From assembly GCA_037130845.1 (NCBI GenBank), contig JBAXSE010000008.1, positions 1 to 62,876 on the forward strand: 62,876 bases of DNA, written 5' to 3'. This document shows positions 53,334 to 62,876 of this stretch, one piece after another. The notes beneath the pieces are model-generated. The model ran no database searches. It saw only the letters and a list, made by a program, of their open reading frames with translations, and was not told the DNA's origin. A program made the position numbers and the translations under genes. Positions within the stretch are counted from its first letter, which is position 1. Every line of letters starts with the position of its first letter. Source of the stretch: 1-14-0-10-37-14 sp037130845. GTDB taxonomy: Bacteria > Patescibacteriota > Patescibacteriia > Patescibacteriales > Patescibacteriaceae.

Positions 53334-53751
53334 AACGTTGATGATAGACTTTATTATTAATCATGCCAACAGCATTAGATAGACGCCTATACTGAGCCTG
53401 CAATCCTTTATACCTATCTTCTTCTATATTTGTCTCCTCTTTCAAAGCGTTTAGCCTAGCTACGATAGGAATCAAATCCAGTCTGGCCGGCTCTCTGACC
53501 GGATGTTGCCGCGACTCGGCCGGTGTTAAATCTAGGATAGCATTCAACTCTTCCAACGAATGTTTAGTCTCGAAGCCTGCCAGCAAATCCGTAAATTCCA
53601 CAACTTCTTGCTCACAATCACGGCGCTCTTTTTCCGGCTCGACGTCATCCTCATATTCATCCTCCATTTCGTTATCTTCGGCCTTCAAAATATCCTCATC
53701 TAACTTTTCTTCCTTCGCTCTTTCGGGCCCTTTGTACATTTCCATTTTCAT
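53323..53751 (-). CDS. Acidic hypothetical protein
   Basis: 142 residues. The first 50 are mostly Glu/Asp/Lys (KLDEDILKAEDNEMEDEYED), then an amphipathic helical region. No family recognised. Coupled to the following membrane-protein gene. Confidence 0.55.
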   Translation of the reverse strand: MKMEMYKGPERAKEEKLDEDILKAEDNEMEDEYEDDVEPEKERRDCEQEVVEFTDLLAGFETKHSLEELNAILDLTPAESRQHPVREPARLDLIPIVARLNALKEETNIEEDRYKGLQAQYRRLSNAVGMINNKVYHQRYEV

Positions 53752-53792
53752 ATTTTTTGATTATACATCCATTATACCACCTGCCTAATATA

Positions 53793-53825
53793 TAAAAAGA
53801 GGCAGGCTTGGTTGCAAGCTGCCTC
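53793..53825 (-). terminator. Terminator of the phosphatase gene
   Basis: GAGGCAG/CTGCCTC stem with TTTTTATAT on the minus strand. Confidence 0.85.
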
Positions 53826-53847
53826 ATACATTTTTCACCAGAAAATC

Positions 53848-54639
53848 TTATGCTATTTCCATCAGCAATTCCTCATTGGAGTATTTCTTGCGCTCGATGC
53901 CAGAAAATTGATCTTCTGCCCTGCCACCGCCGGCCGGCCGGATAATGCGCATCCAATTAAAGTAATCAGACAAACCTTGCTTCGGATTACCGGGATTGGT
54001 CCTGGTATAATGGACAATCGAACAATTCGGCATTTTGCCCCAATCTTCCTTGGTGGTCAGATATTCATTCGATTTCTTGAGCGACATCCGCTCCAGGATA
54101 ATGCGGAAAGAACGCATCACGTGGCCATGGCAAACGATAATTACATCCTTGCCATCACGCTCGCGGGACAAAGTATCCAAGACTATCTTGATCCGCTGGC
54201 AGACATCAGCGATGCTCTCGCCTTGCGGCGGCCTAGCTAAAAACGGCTGGGTATCATAAAATTTTTGTTGGTCTGCATATTTTTTATCGCGCCGCGATGG
54301 CGTGATAAAATTAAACAAACCGCCGTCCCTTTCCCGCAGATTGAAATCCATCATCCATTTGGCATTAGGCAGATCCAAACCGGCTGCCGTCTGCATGGCA
54401 CGCGTGTTATTGGACACCAACATGCAGTCAAAAGCCGTGATGCCGTTTTCATAGAACCAAAAGCCGGCTTTTTCCGCCTGCTCCTCGCCCAAAGCCGTCA
54501 GCTTGTATTGTGATTCATGCAGGCCCAAAAATTCATCAGAATAGAACGACTCATCGCCGGTCTCTTCGAACAGCTTGCGCACCAGATTGCCTTCGGACTG
54601 TCCGTGTCGGACCAGATACAGATTGCTTGGCATTGCCAT
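53848..54639 (-). CDS. Histidine phosphatase (phosphoglycerate mutase-like)
   Basis: 263 residues from the ATG at 54639, with GAGGAG upstream. LYLVRHGQSEGN has the RHG catalytic histidine, with a second His in VIIVCHGHVMRSF and Glu in NLRERDGGLF. Length fits broad-specificity phosphatases rather than true mutases. Substrate unknown. Monocistronic. Confidence 0.9.
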   Translation of the reverse strand: MAMPSNLYLVRHGQSEGNLVRKLFEETGDESFYSDEFLGLHESQYKLTALGEEQAEKAGFWFYENGITAFDCMLVSNNTRAMQTAAGLDLPNAKWMMDFNLRERDGGLFNFITPSRRDKKYADQQKFYDTQPFLARPPQGESIADVCQRIKIVLDTLSRERDGKDVIIVCHGHVMRSFRIILERMSLKKSNEYLTTKEDWGKMPNCSIVHYTRTNPGNPKQGLSDYFNWMRIIRPAGGGRAEDQFSGIERKKYSNEELLMEIA

Positions 54640-54862
54640 AATTAATACTCCTCTATAGTGACTCAAATTGTTAAGGTAATAATGGAATATACCACGAGCG
54701 ATAAGCCAAGTCAAGATAAGATAAAACAAAATATACTACATTTTAGCAGTATATTTAACAATCTTTATAAAATTTATCAGCCATTCAAAAAGCGCTTCCA
54801 AACCGCATTGCTACAACAACCAACGGTAAAAAAATCCATCAAACCACCCTCAAAAATAGCTC

Positions 54863-56353
54863 TCAACGCACATTAATTATATTAAAGGCATTGGAATTAG
54901 TGCCAACGGCATACAGCCCATAATTAGTCAAAAACATATCATAAACATTGGTCAGAGAAGCGCCGCTAGCCGACCCGATAGTAGCATAATGAGTCGGAGC
55001 TGCCGGATTGCTGATATTTACCACCTCTATGGCTGCCGCGTCATAAGCAGAGACAAACGCATAATTACCCTGCACTGCCACTCGATAAGCGCCGTCCAAT
55101 ACAGCTCCGCCTGTACCGGTTGCCAACTTACCCGCATGCACCGGATTAGCAGGATCGCTGACATTGACTATCTCTAGGCCCGCCGGACAGCCGCTAGGAG
55201 ATCCCTGAGCCGCAATATATGCATAATTGCCTGATACATAAATCCCATGAGCATGCGTCAACAAAGGCGTACCGGCTAACAATTTGGATACATGCGACGG
55301 GGCGGCCGGATTGCTGATATTAATTATTTCCAATCCGCCGACACAATCACTATTATTTTGGCCAACTGCCACATAGGCATAATTCCCGGAGACATAAATG
55401 CCGTTGGCATTATTCAGATAGGCACTGCCGACACCGTCAGCCAAACTGCCTGTAATACTAAGACTGGCTGGATTACTGATATCAACAATCTTTAATGCGC
55501 TGGCACCGATAACATAAGCATATCTACCGACAACCTTCATGTCATTAATAGTAATATTTAGAGCGATATTAGTCACCGCCGTTGGATTAGTGGGATCGGT
55601 AATATTAATAACCTGCAATCGACCGCTGGATGAATCGGCAACAAAGGCATAATTACCCACTACTGCAATCGCGATAGGAACATAAAGAGCGACAACACCG
55701 GCATTTTGAGAGTTAATCCGGCCGCGTCGAACCGGGCTCGCAGGATTGCTAATATCAAAAATCTCAAAAAAACCATTGAGGCCAGCTCCGTTATTCCCAG
55801 CATCGCCGATATAGGCATTGTTTCCGACAACCGTTACCGCAGAAGGCTGGCTCATGCTTCCGCCGGACACAATTCCGCTCAAAGTAGGCTCAGGTATATA
55901 ATCAGCGCAGATGTTACCAGGCCGGGCAACACAGCTCCCTCCGGCTACCGAACCGACTGCCCCGCCCAGACAATAATAAATCTTGTAGACATTAGCATCA
56001 GTCCGCGGACCGACATAAGAATAATCACCGGACGGACACGAACCGTCGGTGGCGGGCGTAGGATTACTGGGCACTTTGGATAGATAAGTCTTGCCCGAAG
56101 CGTCCTTAAAGACTTGCCCTGCCGTCAAATACTGGGGATAAGCGCCATTATCGGTATAATACACCTCGAGCGCAGTCTGAATTTGCTTGACATCGGCAAC
56201 GCGTCTGGCATCTCGGCCTTTTTGTTTAGAATTATTTAAGGCCACGACCGACAATGTCGCCAAAATGCCGATAATTACAATAACCACCAATAGCTCGACT
56301 AGTGTAAAAGCTTGATTAATTATTATTTTACTTCTTTTATTTACCATAGACAA
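54863..56353 (-). CDS. Prepilin-like protein with LVIVD-type propeller, copy 2
   Basis: 496 residues. Class III signal QAFTLVELLVVIVIIGILAT with a pseudopilin head, as in the neighbouring gene. From about residue 170 there are repeats of ~40 residues with the pattern SGNYAYVAxxxxGLEIINISNPAAPxHVxxL, typical of the LVIVD repeat, expected to form a beta-propeller on the pilus surface. The first ~125 mature residues and the underlying DNA are nearly identical to the gene at 56395, whereas the propellers differ. The spacer between the two is 41 bp, so they are probably cotranscribed. Confidence 0.85.
   Translation of the reverse strand: MSMVNKRSKIIINQAFTLVELLVVIVIIGILATLSVVALNNSKQKGRDARRVADVKQIQTALEVYYTDNGAYPQYLTAGQVFKDASGKTYLSKVPSNPTPATDGSCPSGDYSYVGPRTDANVYKIYYCLGGAVGSVAGGSCVARPGNICADYIPEPTLSGIVSGGSMSQPSAVTVVGNNAYIGDAGNNGAGLNGFFEIFDISNPASPVRRGRINSQNAGVVALYVPIAIAVVGNYAFVADSSSGRLQVINITDPTNPTAVTNIALNITINDMKVVGRYAYVIGASALKIVDISNPASLSITGSLADGVGSAYLNNANGIYVSGNYAYVAVGQNNSDCVGGLEIINISNPAAPSHVSKLLAGTPLLTHAHGIYVSGNYAYIAAQGSPSGCPAGLEIVNVSDPANPVHAGKLATGTGGAVLDGAYRVAVQGNYAFVSAYDAAAIEVVNISNPAAPTHYATIGSASGASLTNVYDMFLTNYGLYAVGTNSNAFNIINVR
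55920..56290 (-). repeat. 371-bp sequence identical to 57497-57867
   Basis: Encodes the pilin head of the two LVIVD prepilins and is identical between the copies by eye, while the flanking sequence differs. This indicates recent duplication or gene conversion. Confidence 0.8.
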
Positions 56354-56394
56354 AATTAAATCAAACCAACATAAAAAGCTATAGCAGTATAACT

Positions 56395-57924
56395 CTAACG
56401 AAGATTAATCACGTTTAAAGAATTATTTTGAAAACCGCCGACAGTATACAGATTATAGTTTGACAAAAACATACCGGCGATATTACTCAAGGCAGCGCCG
56501 CTTGACGATCCGATAGTGGTAATATGAGTCGGGGCAGACGGGTTACTAACATTTACCACTTCCACAATGCCATCATTAGGATCAGCGATAAAAGCGTAAT
56601 TACCCTGCACCAGAACTTTTTGTCCAGAATTACTAAAGACTGCTCCCCCCTGACCGCTTAAAATACTGCCCACATGAACAGGGCTGCTTGGATTACTGAT
56701 ATTAACTATTTCTAGCCCAGGAGCTTTGCTGCCGGTAAAAGGAGAGTCGCCATGAGTTGCAATGTAAGCATAATTACCAGAGACGACTATATCATTAGGA
56801 TGCACTAACGAAGCTCCGCCGCTACCGTTCATCAACGTACTTTTGTGGACAGGCGCGATTGGGTTGCTAACATCAATTATTTCCAGACCGCCAATACTGC
56901 CTCCGGTATTGCCATCACGAACCGCCAAATAGGCATAATTACCGACAACATAAACACCGGCAGCATCCGTCAGATACGCGCCACCGACACCATCATTTAC
57001 AGACCCTTTTATATTTGCACTGGCCGGCACGCTAATATCCACCACCCGAAACGAACTATAACAATTTTGGCAACCGGCGCTATTACTGGTAAGATAGGCG
57101 TAATTACCAGAAACGAAAATATTATTAGCAATCTGATATCCATTAGTAACTGACAATTTTACAACTGCCGAAGGGCTAAGCGGATTACTGATGTTTACCA
57201 CCTCCATTGCATTGCTGCTGCCATCTAACGCATAAAGATAATTACCGGAAATACCCATACCAGAAATGTTATTCAAGGCAACTCCAGCGCTACCATAGAT
57301 TATTGCCTTATGCACCGGATTAGCTAGATTGCTGATATCAAAAACTTCTAAAGATTTGCTATTATAATTCCCGACATAAGCATAATTTCCAGAAACCACC
57401 ATCGACAATGGCCAATTTAAATCTGCGCCATTCGTGCCTCGCACCAAACTCGCCGTAGCTATAGGGTCCGGCATATAATCCGCGCAAATATTGCCCGGCC
57501 GGGCAACACAGCTCCCTCCGGCTACCGAACCGACTGCCCCGCCCAGACAATAATAAATCTTGTAGACATTAGCATCAGTCCGCGGACCGACATAAGAATA
57601 ATCACCGGACGGACACGAACCGTCGGTGGCGGGCGTAGGATTACTGGGCACTTTGGATAGATAAGTCTTGCCCGAAGCGTCCTTAAAGACTTGCCCTGCC
57701 GTCAAATACTGGGGATAAGCGCCATTATCGGTATAATACACCTCGAGCGCAGTCTGAATTTGCTTGACATCGGCAACGCGTCTGGCATCTCGGCCTTTTT
57801 GTTTAGAATTATTTAAGGCCACGACCGACAATGTCGCCAAAATGCCGATAATTACAATAACCACCAACAGTTCTACCAGTGTGAATCCCGGTTTAAATGA
57901 TTTCGAACTAACTATTTTTAGCAT
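56395..57924 (-). CDS. Prepilin-like protein with LVIVD-type propeller, copy 1
   Basis: 509 residues. The N-terminus KPGFTLVELLVVIVIIGILAT is the class III signal; the pseudopilin head follows (ALEVYYTDNGAYPQYLTAG). From about residue 160, LVIVD-type repeats (SGNYAYVGNYNSKSLEVFDI, SNPLSPSAVVKLS, GGLEIIDVSNPIAPVHKS) form a beta-propeller, likely displayed outside. It is the first of the pair. The 285-bp upstream gap to the next gene has no gene and holds only AT-rich sequence. Confidence 0.85.
   Translation of the reverse strand: MLKIVSSKSFKPGFTLVELLVVIVIIGILATLSVVALNNSKQKGRDARRVADVKQIQTALEVYYTDNGAYPQYLTAGQVFKDASGKTYLSKVPSNPTPATDGSCPSGDYSYVGPRTDANVYKIYYCLGGAVGSVAGGSCVARPGNICADYMPDPIATASLVRGTNGADLNWPLSMVVSGNYAYVGNYNSKSLEVFDISNLANPVHKAIIYGSAGVALNNISGMGISGNYLYALDGSSNAMEVVNISNPLSPSAVVKLSVTNGYQIANNIFVSGNYAYLTSNSAGCQNCYSSFRVVDISVPASANIKGSVNDGVGGAYLTDAAGVYVVGNYAYLAVRDGNTGGSIGGLEIIDVSNPIAPVHKSTLMNGSGGASLVHPNDIVVSGNYAYIATHGDSPFTGSKAPGLEIVNISNPSSPVHVGSILSGQGGAVFSNSGQKVLVQGNYAFIADPNDGIVEVVNVSNPSAPTHITTIGSSSGAALSNIAGMFLSNYNLYTVGGFQNNSLNVINLR
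57497..57867 (-). repeat. 371-bp identical partner of 55920-56290
   Basis: See the partner entry; offset 1577 bp. Confidence 0.8.
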
Positions 57925-58209
57925 AATTGACTTTGGGAGTTAAGCATTATCTTTCTGGCAGCTTTCCAAAACTAATAATAAAACATTTTGCATTATTTAT
58001 CTAGCCAATGATTGTTATTAAGTTGCGTCAATATATCGCTGCTTCATTAAGCGCTCGATACAACCAATAAATAAATTAATCCTTAAGACAACGGACGTTA
58101 TGAAATATTCTTCATTATTCAACCAATCAAAAAAATACTTCTAAATCATGCTAATGTTTTATCATTTTTTTCAGGACCTTGTTATTACTTAGTATAACAG
58201 ATTACAACC

Positions 58210-59511
58210 CTAATCTCTAACACAACGTAACGATTGAGCATTTCCTGATTTCCAAGCACTACTTCGGTAAGTATCAGCATCCCCGGTATAAATTTCCCTT
58301 TTCCAAGCTGTCGGATTAACACCGGCATTTATAGATGAGATAAAATAATGTCCCTCAGAGCCATTAGAAAACCAAGACCCGCCGCTACCGCGATATCCTG
58401 CTCTAGGAAAATTCAAATTAGACGTTCCGCAAGGAGTACGCCCGCTACAAGTGCCGACTGGCTTTAACAGATCACCAGAAACAGTCCCGCGCCAGCCCGT
58501 CGTGCCACCTGATCCAATTTGGTCAGCATAATAATCTCCACCTGACCCAGTATTATCGGTAGCCAAGGTTGGGTCCAAAAAATGCTCCAACACCCAAAAT
58601 TCATAATCAGAAGGAACGTGCCAGCCCTTTGGACAAAGACCCTGTCTTTTGGCATTTATACCGGAACCGGTCAAATAAGCCGAAGGCGCGCAACCTAGAG
58701 TAGAAGTAGAGTTGCAAGCACTAGGCAAATACATTACCTCTGACCACCAATACAAACCCCCCGAAGCTGTGCAATTAGCTTCATTATTCGAGTAACACCA
58801 TTTATTAATAGTCGTATCGTCAGTCATATCCAACGTGCCATTCTGCATGACTCCGATATTTATATTCTTATCCAACCAACATTGCGTACCCTCCTTAACC
58901 GCATAATACGTAATGCCACCCACTGTGCAAGAGGCGGTAGAACTGGCATAATCAGCTAGACCATTACAATTCAAAGCAGAACAATCTCCGCATATGCAAG
59001 GACTGCATTCCAGTTGCGGCGTTGCACCGGTATTACCGGGGAACAGCCCCAGACTGGCAGGCAAGGCGTTCAGATTACCCGGCAAAGCACAGCTGGACCC
59101 GGCAGCGGTACTGCCCGTTCCGTTACCCAAGCAATAGGACAAGAGATAGCCGGTGCCTGAACCGGTTTGAGCATACGTATACTCGCTGCCAGCAGCGCAT
59201 CCGCCGTCCGTATCCGGGTGAGGATTGTTAGGCACTTTGGACATATAGACCGTGCCTGACGGGCCGGCTAACTGCAAGCCGGCCGTAACACTCGGCGGAT
59301 AGTTGCCTTCGTTCGAAAAATAAAGGTCCAGCGCAGATGATATAGCCCGGACATCGGTTACCCGCTTGGCATCACGCGCCTTGCCCCTGGCGTTATCAAG
59401 CCCAATCATGGTTAGCGTTGCCAGCGTGCCGATAATTACAATCACAACCAAGAGTTCAATTAGAGTGAACCCTAAGTCGGCAAATGCCATGCTTTTTCTT
59501 TTTATTATCAC
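58210..59511 (-). CDS. Type IV prepilin-like protein with FISUMP tail, second copy
   Basis: 433 residues. FADLGFTLIELLVVIVIIGT is the class III signal. The pseudopilin head (ALDLYFSNEGNYPPSVTAGL) and FISUMP-like domain (CWLDKNINIG, LYWWSEVMYLP, LCPKGWHVPSDYEFWVLE, RCVRD end) mirror the gene at 13976. Cys are frequent and suggest disulfides outside the cell. It lies 21 nt after the large surface protein, so both probably share a transcript. Confidence 0.85.
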   Translation of the reverse strand: MIIKRKSMAFADLGFTLIELLVVIVIIGTLATLTMIGLDNARGKARDAKRVTDVRAISSALDLYFSNEGNYPPSVTAGLQLAGPSGTVYMSKVPNNPHPDTDGGCAAGSEYTYAQTGSGTGYLLSYCLGNGTGSTAAGSSCALPGNLNALPASLGLFPGNTGATPQLECSPCICGDCSALNCNGLADYASSTASCTVGGITYYAVKEGTQCWLDKNINIGVMQNGTLDMTDDTTINKWCYSNNEANCTASGGLYWWSEVMYLPSACNSTSTLGCAPSAYLTGSGINAKRQGLCPKGWHVPSDYEFWVLEHFLDPTLATDNTGSGGDYYADQIGSGGTTGWRGTVSGDLLKPVGTCSGRTPCGTSNLNFPRAGYRGSGGSWFSNGSEGHYFISSINAGVNPTAWKREIYTGDADTYRSSAWKSGNAQSLRCVRD

Positions 59512-59532
59512 AAAGTTCTAACCAAGTTAATG

Positions 59533-62500
59533 CTAAAGTCCGACTTTAATCTGGTGCAATGTCTGATTGCTAACATCATGGGCCGTGGCTAGCAGCGCGG
59601 CATAACCATATTCACCCAACAAATAACGCTTGTTGCCGATCGGGTCTATATACCAACTGTAGCCGTTGGGTGCAACAACGATTTTACCGTCAAAATTATG
59701 GTTAGCCGCCTTAACATACCTGGCAGCAGCATCAGAGTTCAGGGGGCTATAATTATTAGCCACTTCCTGCCCATCATCATAGCCGTCGCCATCCGTATCG
59801 GCTCGCTTCGGATCGGTACCCAACGCCTTTTCCAATTCATCAGGCAAGCCATCGTTATCAGTATCAGCCCCCAGCAGACAAGTCTTATACTTAGCAAAGA
59901 CGGACATTTGCTTGTCAGTCGCCTTGCCGGCGCCTAAGGGATTATAGCCGTTGCGGATTTCTTCGCCATCAGAGTAACCATCATGATCGCTGTCGATTAA
60001 ATTTGGACTTGTGCCCAATTCATTTTCAATGGCATCGGCTAGCCCGTCATGATCACTATCGGTCATCTTTAGATAATTAAGACAGCCCAAAGGAATATTG
60101 CCCAAATCAGCAAAACTAATCTTGGCCCCAAAGCGCTTGACTAAAGACACTACCTGATCGGACTGTCCGGCGTAATAGCGCTGCCCATCGATCGGATTGA
60201 CATACCACAATTGGCCGCTAGTATTAGCCGCCTGCATGATTTCGCCGCTATTTTTAGCCGCAATCGCGGCATCAGGCTGACTACTCAGATTAGTTTCCTG
60301 TTGCAACATCGAGTTTAAATCTTTTGGCGATAATACAAGCGTCTTGTTATTTAAATATTTTTCTAAAGCATTTACGTTAATTATTTGGCTGATTTGCAAG
60401 GCCACCTCAGGTCCGGAGCCTAAACTGCAATCTTGCGCGGTCCCGAGTAGTTGGCTCTCACTCGGATTGCAAACAGATGGCGTGCGGCCGACGATTACGC
60501 GCTGCTGTTTAGCCAAAACGCAAGCTGTCCACGAGCCATAGGCAACGCTTTGGCAAACCGGCACAACTGCGGTTGCCGCACTGCCTGGGCTGTGAGCCGT
60601 ATACTGGGTTTTGGTCAAAACCGAGAAAGTCCCGGCTGTCAAAGAATCAGCCGCATTACCGGCCATATCTCTGAGCCCTTCAACGACCACGGTTGCTGTT
60701 TTCGCTTCGTTATCGTTGGCCAAATTAAGCGAACCCAGCCAATGTCCGCCTGTATACGAGCTGACTGCGGCTGTATATGGGCTGTGGCTCAAGCCATTAA
60801 TCGTAACCGTTAAAGGCTGGTCGTAATCAATGCCGCTAATTTCATCGCCCACATTAATATCGATATTTACCGTACCGCCGGCTTCGGGCACAGCGCCGAC
60901 CGTTAATCCGGCAACAACAGGCGCGATCGAATCAACGGTAAAGCTAACGTCAAGATTATTGGCCGCAGTCTGGCTGTTCTGGCCGTTACGATAATCACAA
61001 CTGACATATGCCATTTTCGATCCATCGGTTGATTGATCCGGCAAAGTGCAAATCGATGAAGTGCTATTGCCGGTGCAAGCGTTAGCGGCGCTCATCGCCG
61101 CATAAGACAAATCATTATCGCTCCAACGGCAATCCAGCTGAAACGGCCCCGTGTTCACAACGATTGTCGGACTTAACCGGCTAATCGTATAAGGCGCGCT
61201 GGTATCATTTTTTACGCTTGCAATTGATGGCGAATCAGCGCTAATCTCCGGCACTGTCGTAGTTGTGCTAGTGCCGGCTTGACTAGAGGCAAAAAGATAG
61301 GCCGTAGTAACCGCAAATGGATTCAAAGGCAAAGCTAAGGCAAAGCTGCCATTATCAACATCGGCAGTAGTGCTAGCAATCTCCATGCCCAGTTGATTGC
61401 GCAGACTCAGCCTGGAGCCCGCTTCGGCCGTGCCTCTAAGCCTGTACGAAGTGGCGCCATGAGCGGCAATCGAACCGCTCGGATCCGTGATAACCGGCGC
61501 TTCCGGGGGGCTGGGTAATTGTATACGAAAACTGAGATCCAAATTGTTGGCTGCCGTTTGATAATAATAATCATTATTATTATCGATACAACTGACATAG
61601 GCGTTTTTCTGACCGCTTCGCCCTTGATCCGGCAAACTGCAGATTGTAGTAGTGCCGTTAGTTGAACAGTTATTGCTAGACGAAATGTCAGCATAAGGCA
61701 AATCGCTTGCACTCCAACGGCATGCTATATCAAACAGACTGGTAACGGTAACGCTAGGTGTTGTAGTGCTAACCACATAAGGCGCGGTTGTCGATGACCC
61801 AACACTGACAACGGCTGGCGCATCGGCTGTCACCCTCGGCACCGTAGTAGTAGCGCTGCTAGTGCCTTCTTCGTTTGTGGCTACCGCGTAAATAAGCGTC
61901 GGCCCAAAAGGATTCAATGCTAAATCAAGACTAAAAGCACCGGCATCCGAATCCGGCACCGCTCCTCCGATATCACCGCCCTTCCAATTATAAAAATAAA
62001 CAATCGAGCTAGTTTCAGCAGTACCGGCAAAAGAATAGCTGGTTACACCATGCACGCTAATAGAGCTGGTCGGGTCAGTCATAATAGGATCATCCGGGAA
62101 ATTTCTTTCCAAATCAAAAGCAATGTCCTGATTGTTATCAGCCGTTTGATAATAATAGTCATTGTTAGCATCAGTACAACTGACATGGACGGCTTTCTCT
62201 CCATTTGACCCCTGGTAAGACAGAGTGCAAGTGGTGGTGGTGCCAACGGTCACGCAATCATTGCTTGCAGACATTCCGTTATAACCCAAATCCCTATTAT
62301 CCCAACGGCAGGCCAAATCAAAATTACTCGTAATAACAATATCCGGCGTCCGATCCGTAATTACATAAGGCGCTTGACTGACACCGCCAACGCTGGCCAA
62401 AACAGGCCGATCAGAGCTTATAACAGGCAGAGTCGTCGTAGAGCTAGCATTATCATCGCCATCAATCGCCGTTGCATAGAACTGCGTGGGGCCAAAAGGA

Positions 62501-62778
62501 TTCAAATCAAATTCTAGCGCAAAGGCGTTGGTTCCTTCGTCTGGCACGACGCCGCCAATATCGCTAAATTGCCAATTATAAAAATGGATCATGGCTGTTG
62601 GGTCGCCGGTACCGGATAATGTATAAGCAGTTGCCCCGCTAGCAGTAGTCGAGGCTGTCGGGTCCGTAAATACCGGCGCTTCCGGATTAGCCAAGGCCGG
62701 CATAGCCAGCGCCAAAAAAACCAAAAAACATAAAAAACCAAAAAATCTATTTAAAGTTTTCATAAAATTTGCCAACAT
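59533..62778 (-). CDS. Large surface protein with Ig-like and calcium-binding repeats
   Basis: 1081 residues from the ATG at 62778, with GAGGGA upstream; translation starts MLANFMKTLNRFF. A signal peptide ends at ALA. Three or four repeats of ~140 residues follow, each starting PEAPVxTDP and containing FxLxLxLNPFGPT and a Cys pair (CRW...CT). These resemble Ig-like domains. Then come a region with a Cys quartet (VCQSVAYGSWTACVLAKQQR), and calcium-binding thrombospondin type 3-like repeats (DSDHDGLADAIE, DTDNDGLPDELE, DTDGDGYDDGQE). The end resembles a small conserved domain (YSWYIDPIGNKRYLLG) also seen once earlier. No sortase signal or membrane anchor; attachment is unclear. Possibly an adhesin. 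Confidence 0.8.
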   Translation of the reverse strand: MLANFMKTLNRFFGFLCFLVFLALAMPALANPEAPVFTDPTASTTASGATAYTLSGTGDPTAMIHFYNWQFSDIGGVVPDEGTNAFALEFDLNPFGPTQFYATAIDGDDNASSTTTLPVISSDRPVLASVGGVSQAPYVITDRTPDIVITSNFDLACRWDNRDLGYNGMSASNDCVTVGTTTTCTLSYQGSNGEKAVHVSCTDANNDYYYQTADNNQDIAFDLERNFPDDPIMTDPTSSISVHGVTSYSFAGTAETSSIVYFYNWKGGDIGGAVPDSDAGAFSLDLALNPFGPTLIYAVATNEEGTSSATTTVPRVTADAPAVVSVGSSTTAPYVVSTTTPSVTVTSLFDIACRWSASDLPYADISSSNNCSTNGTTTICSLPDQGRSGQKNAYVSCIDNNNDYYYQTAANNLDLSFRIQLPSPPEAPVITDPSGSIAAHGATSYRLRGTAEAGSRLSLRNQLGMEIASTTADVDNGSFALALPLNPFAVTTAYLFASSQAGTSTTTTVPEISADSPSIASVKNDTSAPYTISRLSPTIVVNTGPFQLDCRWSDNDLSYAAMSAANACTGNSTSSICTLPDQSTDGSKMAYVSCDYRNGQNSQTAANNLDVSFTVDSIAPVVAGLTVGAVPEAGGTVNIDINVGDEISGIDYDQPLTVTINGLSHSPYTAAVSSYTGGHWLGSLNLANDNEAKTATVVVEGLRDMAGNAADSLTAGTFSVLTKTQYTAHSPGSAATAVVPVCQSVAYGSWTACVLAKQQRVIVGRTPSVCNPSESQLLGTAQDCSLGSGPEVALQISQIINVNALEKYLNNKTLVLSPKDLNSMLQQETNLSSQPDAAIAAKNSGEIMQAANTSGQLWYVNPIDGQRYYAGQSDQVVSLVKRFGAKISFADLGNIPLGCLNYLKMTDSDHDGLADAIENELGTSPNLIDSDHDGYSDGEEIRNGYNPLGAGKATDKQMSVFAKYKTCLLGADTDNDGLPDELEKALGTDPKRADTDGDGYDDGQEVANNYSPLNSDAAARYVKAANHNFDGKIVVAPNGYSWYIDPIGNKRYLLGEYGYAALLATAHDVSNQTLHQIKVGL

Positions 62779-62876
62779 TATATTCCCTCTATTATAACAC
62801 TTTTTAAACCAGAACACAATTAATTGTATCAGTCCAGGACATTTTGGACAACTGATTATTATTAATTAAATAATTC

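Noticed and set aside
1..62876. Alternative genetic code (TGA read as Gly)
   Set aside because: Many genes end in TGA at conserved C-termini (e.g. RT, DGR targets), so TGA acts as stop.
1..62876. tRNA or rRNA genes
   Set aside because: No recognisable T-arm or rRNA segments were seen by eye; a covariance search would be needed to be certain.

Overview
The window looks like a chromosomal segment of a Patescibacteria (Candidate Phyla Radiation) bacterium. This is inference. It rests on many secreted or surface repeat proteins of unknown function, several type IV prepilin-like proteins with large C-terminal modules, a short alanyl-tRNA synthetase without the C-Ala domain, almost no biosynthetic genes, short intergenic palindromes and the standard use of TGA as stop. 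No rRNA, tRNA or CRISPR array was recognised.

Layout. 0.2-1.7 kb: an exported endonuclease/exonuclease/phosphatase-fold protein and a nucleotidyltransferase. 1.7-7.9 kb: a minus-strand run of four exported repeat proteins (YD-like, beta-propeller, DKNYY-like, unknown). 8-14 kb: TerC-type membrane protein, nitronate monooxygenase family enzyme, an AbiEii-type pair and a Pif1-like helicase. 14-19 kb: a prepilin with a FISUMP tail, a radical SAM/SPASM enzyme directly downstream of a membrane-anchored acidic protein ending in ten Cys-x2/3-Asp repeats, and a paralogue of that protein without the Cys tail. 19-22 kb: cold-shock protein, Nudix hydrolase and small proteins. 22-32.5 kb: the most unusual region, a diversity-generating retroelement (DGR). 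32.7-47.8 kb: HD hydrolase, GIY-YIG protein, second cold-shock protein, M23-like peptidase, pyruvate oxidase-like ThDP enzyme, a seven-PAS histidine kinase with a response regulator, C39-like protease, pentapeptide-repeat protein, DUF1152 protein, a junction of two truncated genes, and a nucleoside diphosphate kinase. 47.8-62.8 kb: surface proteins, AlaRS, histidine phosphatase, three more prepilins and a large Ig-like/calcium-repeat protein.

The DGR has a reverse transcriptase (22152-23195, minus), an Avd-like accessory protein (23201-23611, plus), one template repeat (23625-23742) and three variable repeats at the 3' ends of three minus-strand genes (24011-24128, 27016-27133, 29119-29236). 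I aligned the repeats by hand. The VRs differ from the TR at 15, 17 and 10 positions, and all 42 differences fall on template adenines in the coding sense, the hallmark of DGR mutagenesis. The targets are a MoxR-like AAA+ ATPase with a C-terminal variable domain and two near-identical 311-residue proteins made mainly of the same variable domain. The operon begins with an 828-residue protein that combines a transglutaminase-like triad with a VWA MIDAS domain. I infer a cytoplasmic AAA/VWA machine with a diversifiable recognition module, possibly a defence or conflict system. A RhuM-like gene lies between the two target copies, beside a nine-codon remnant of the ATPase start that records a duplication.

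The second candidate novelty is the radical SAM/SPASM enzyme with its Cys/Asp-repeat neighbour, which resembles a ribosomally made, thioether-modified peptide (ranthipeptide-like) carried on the tail of a membrane protein.
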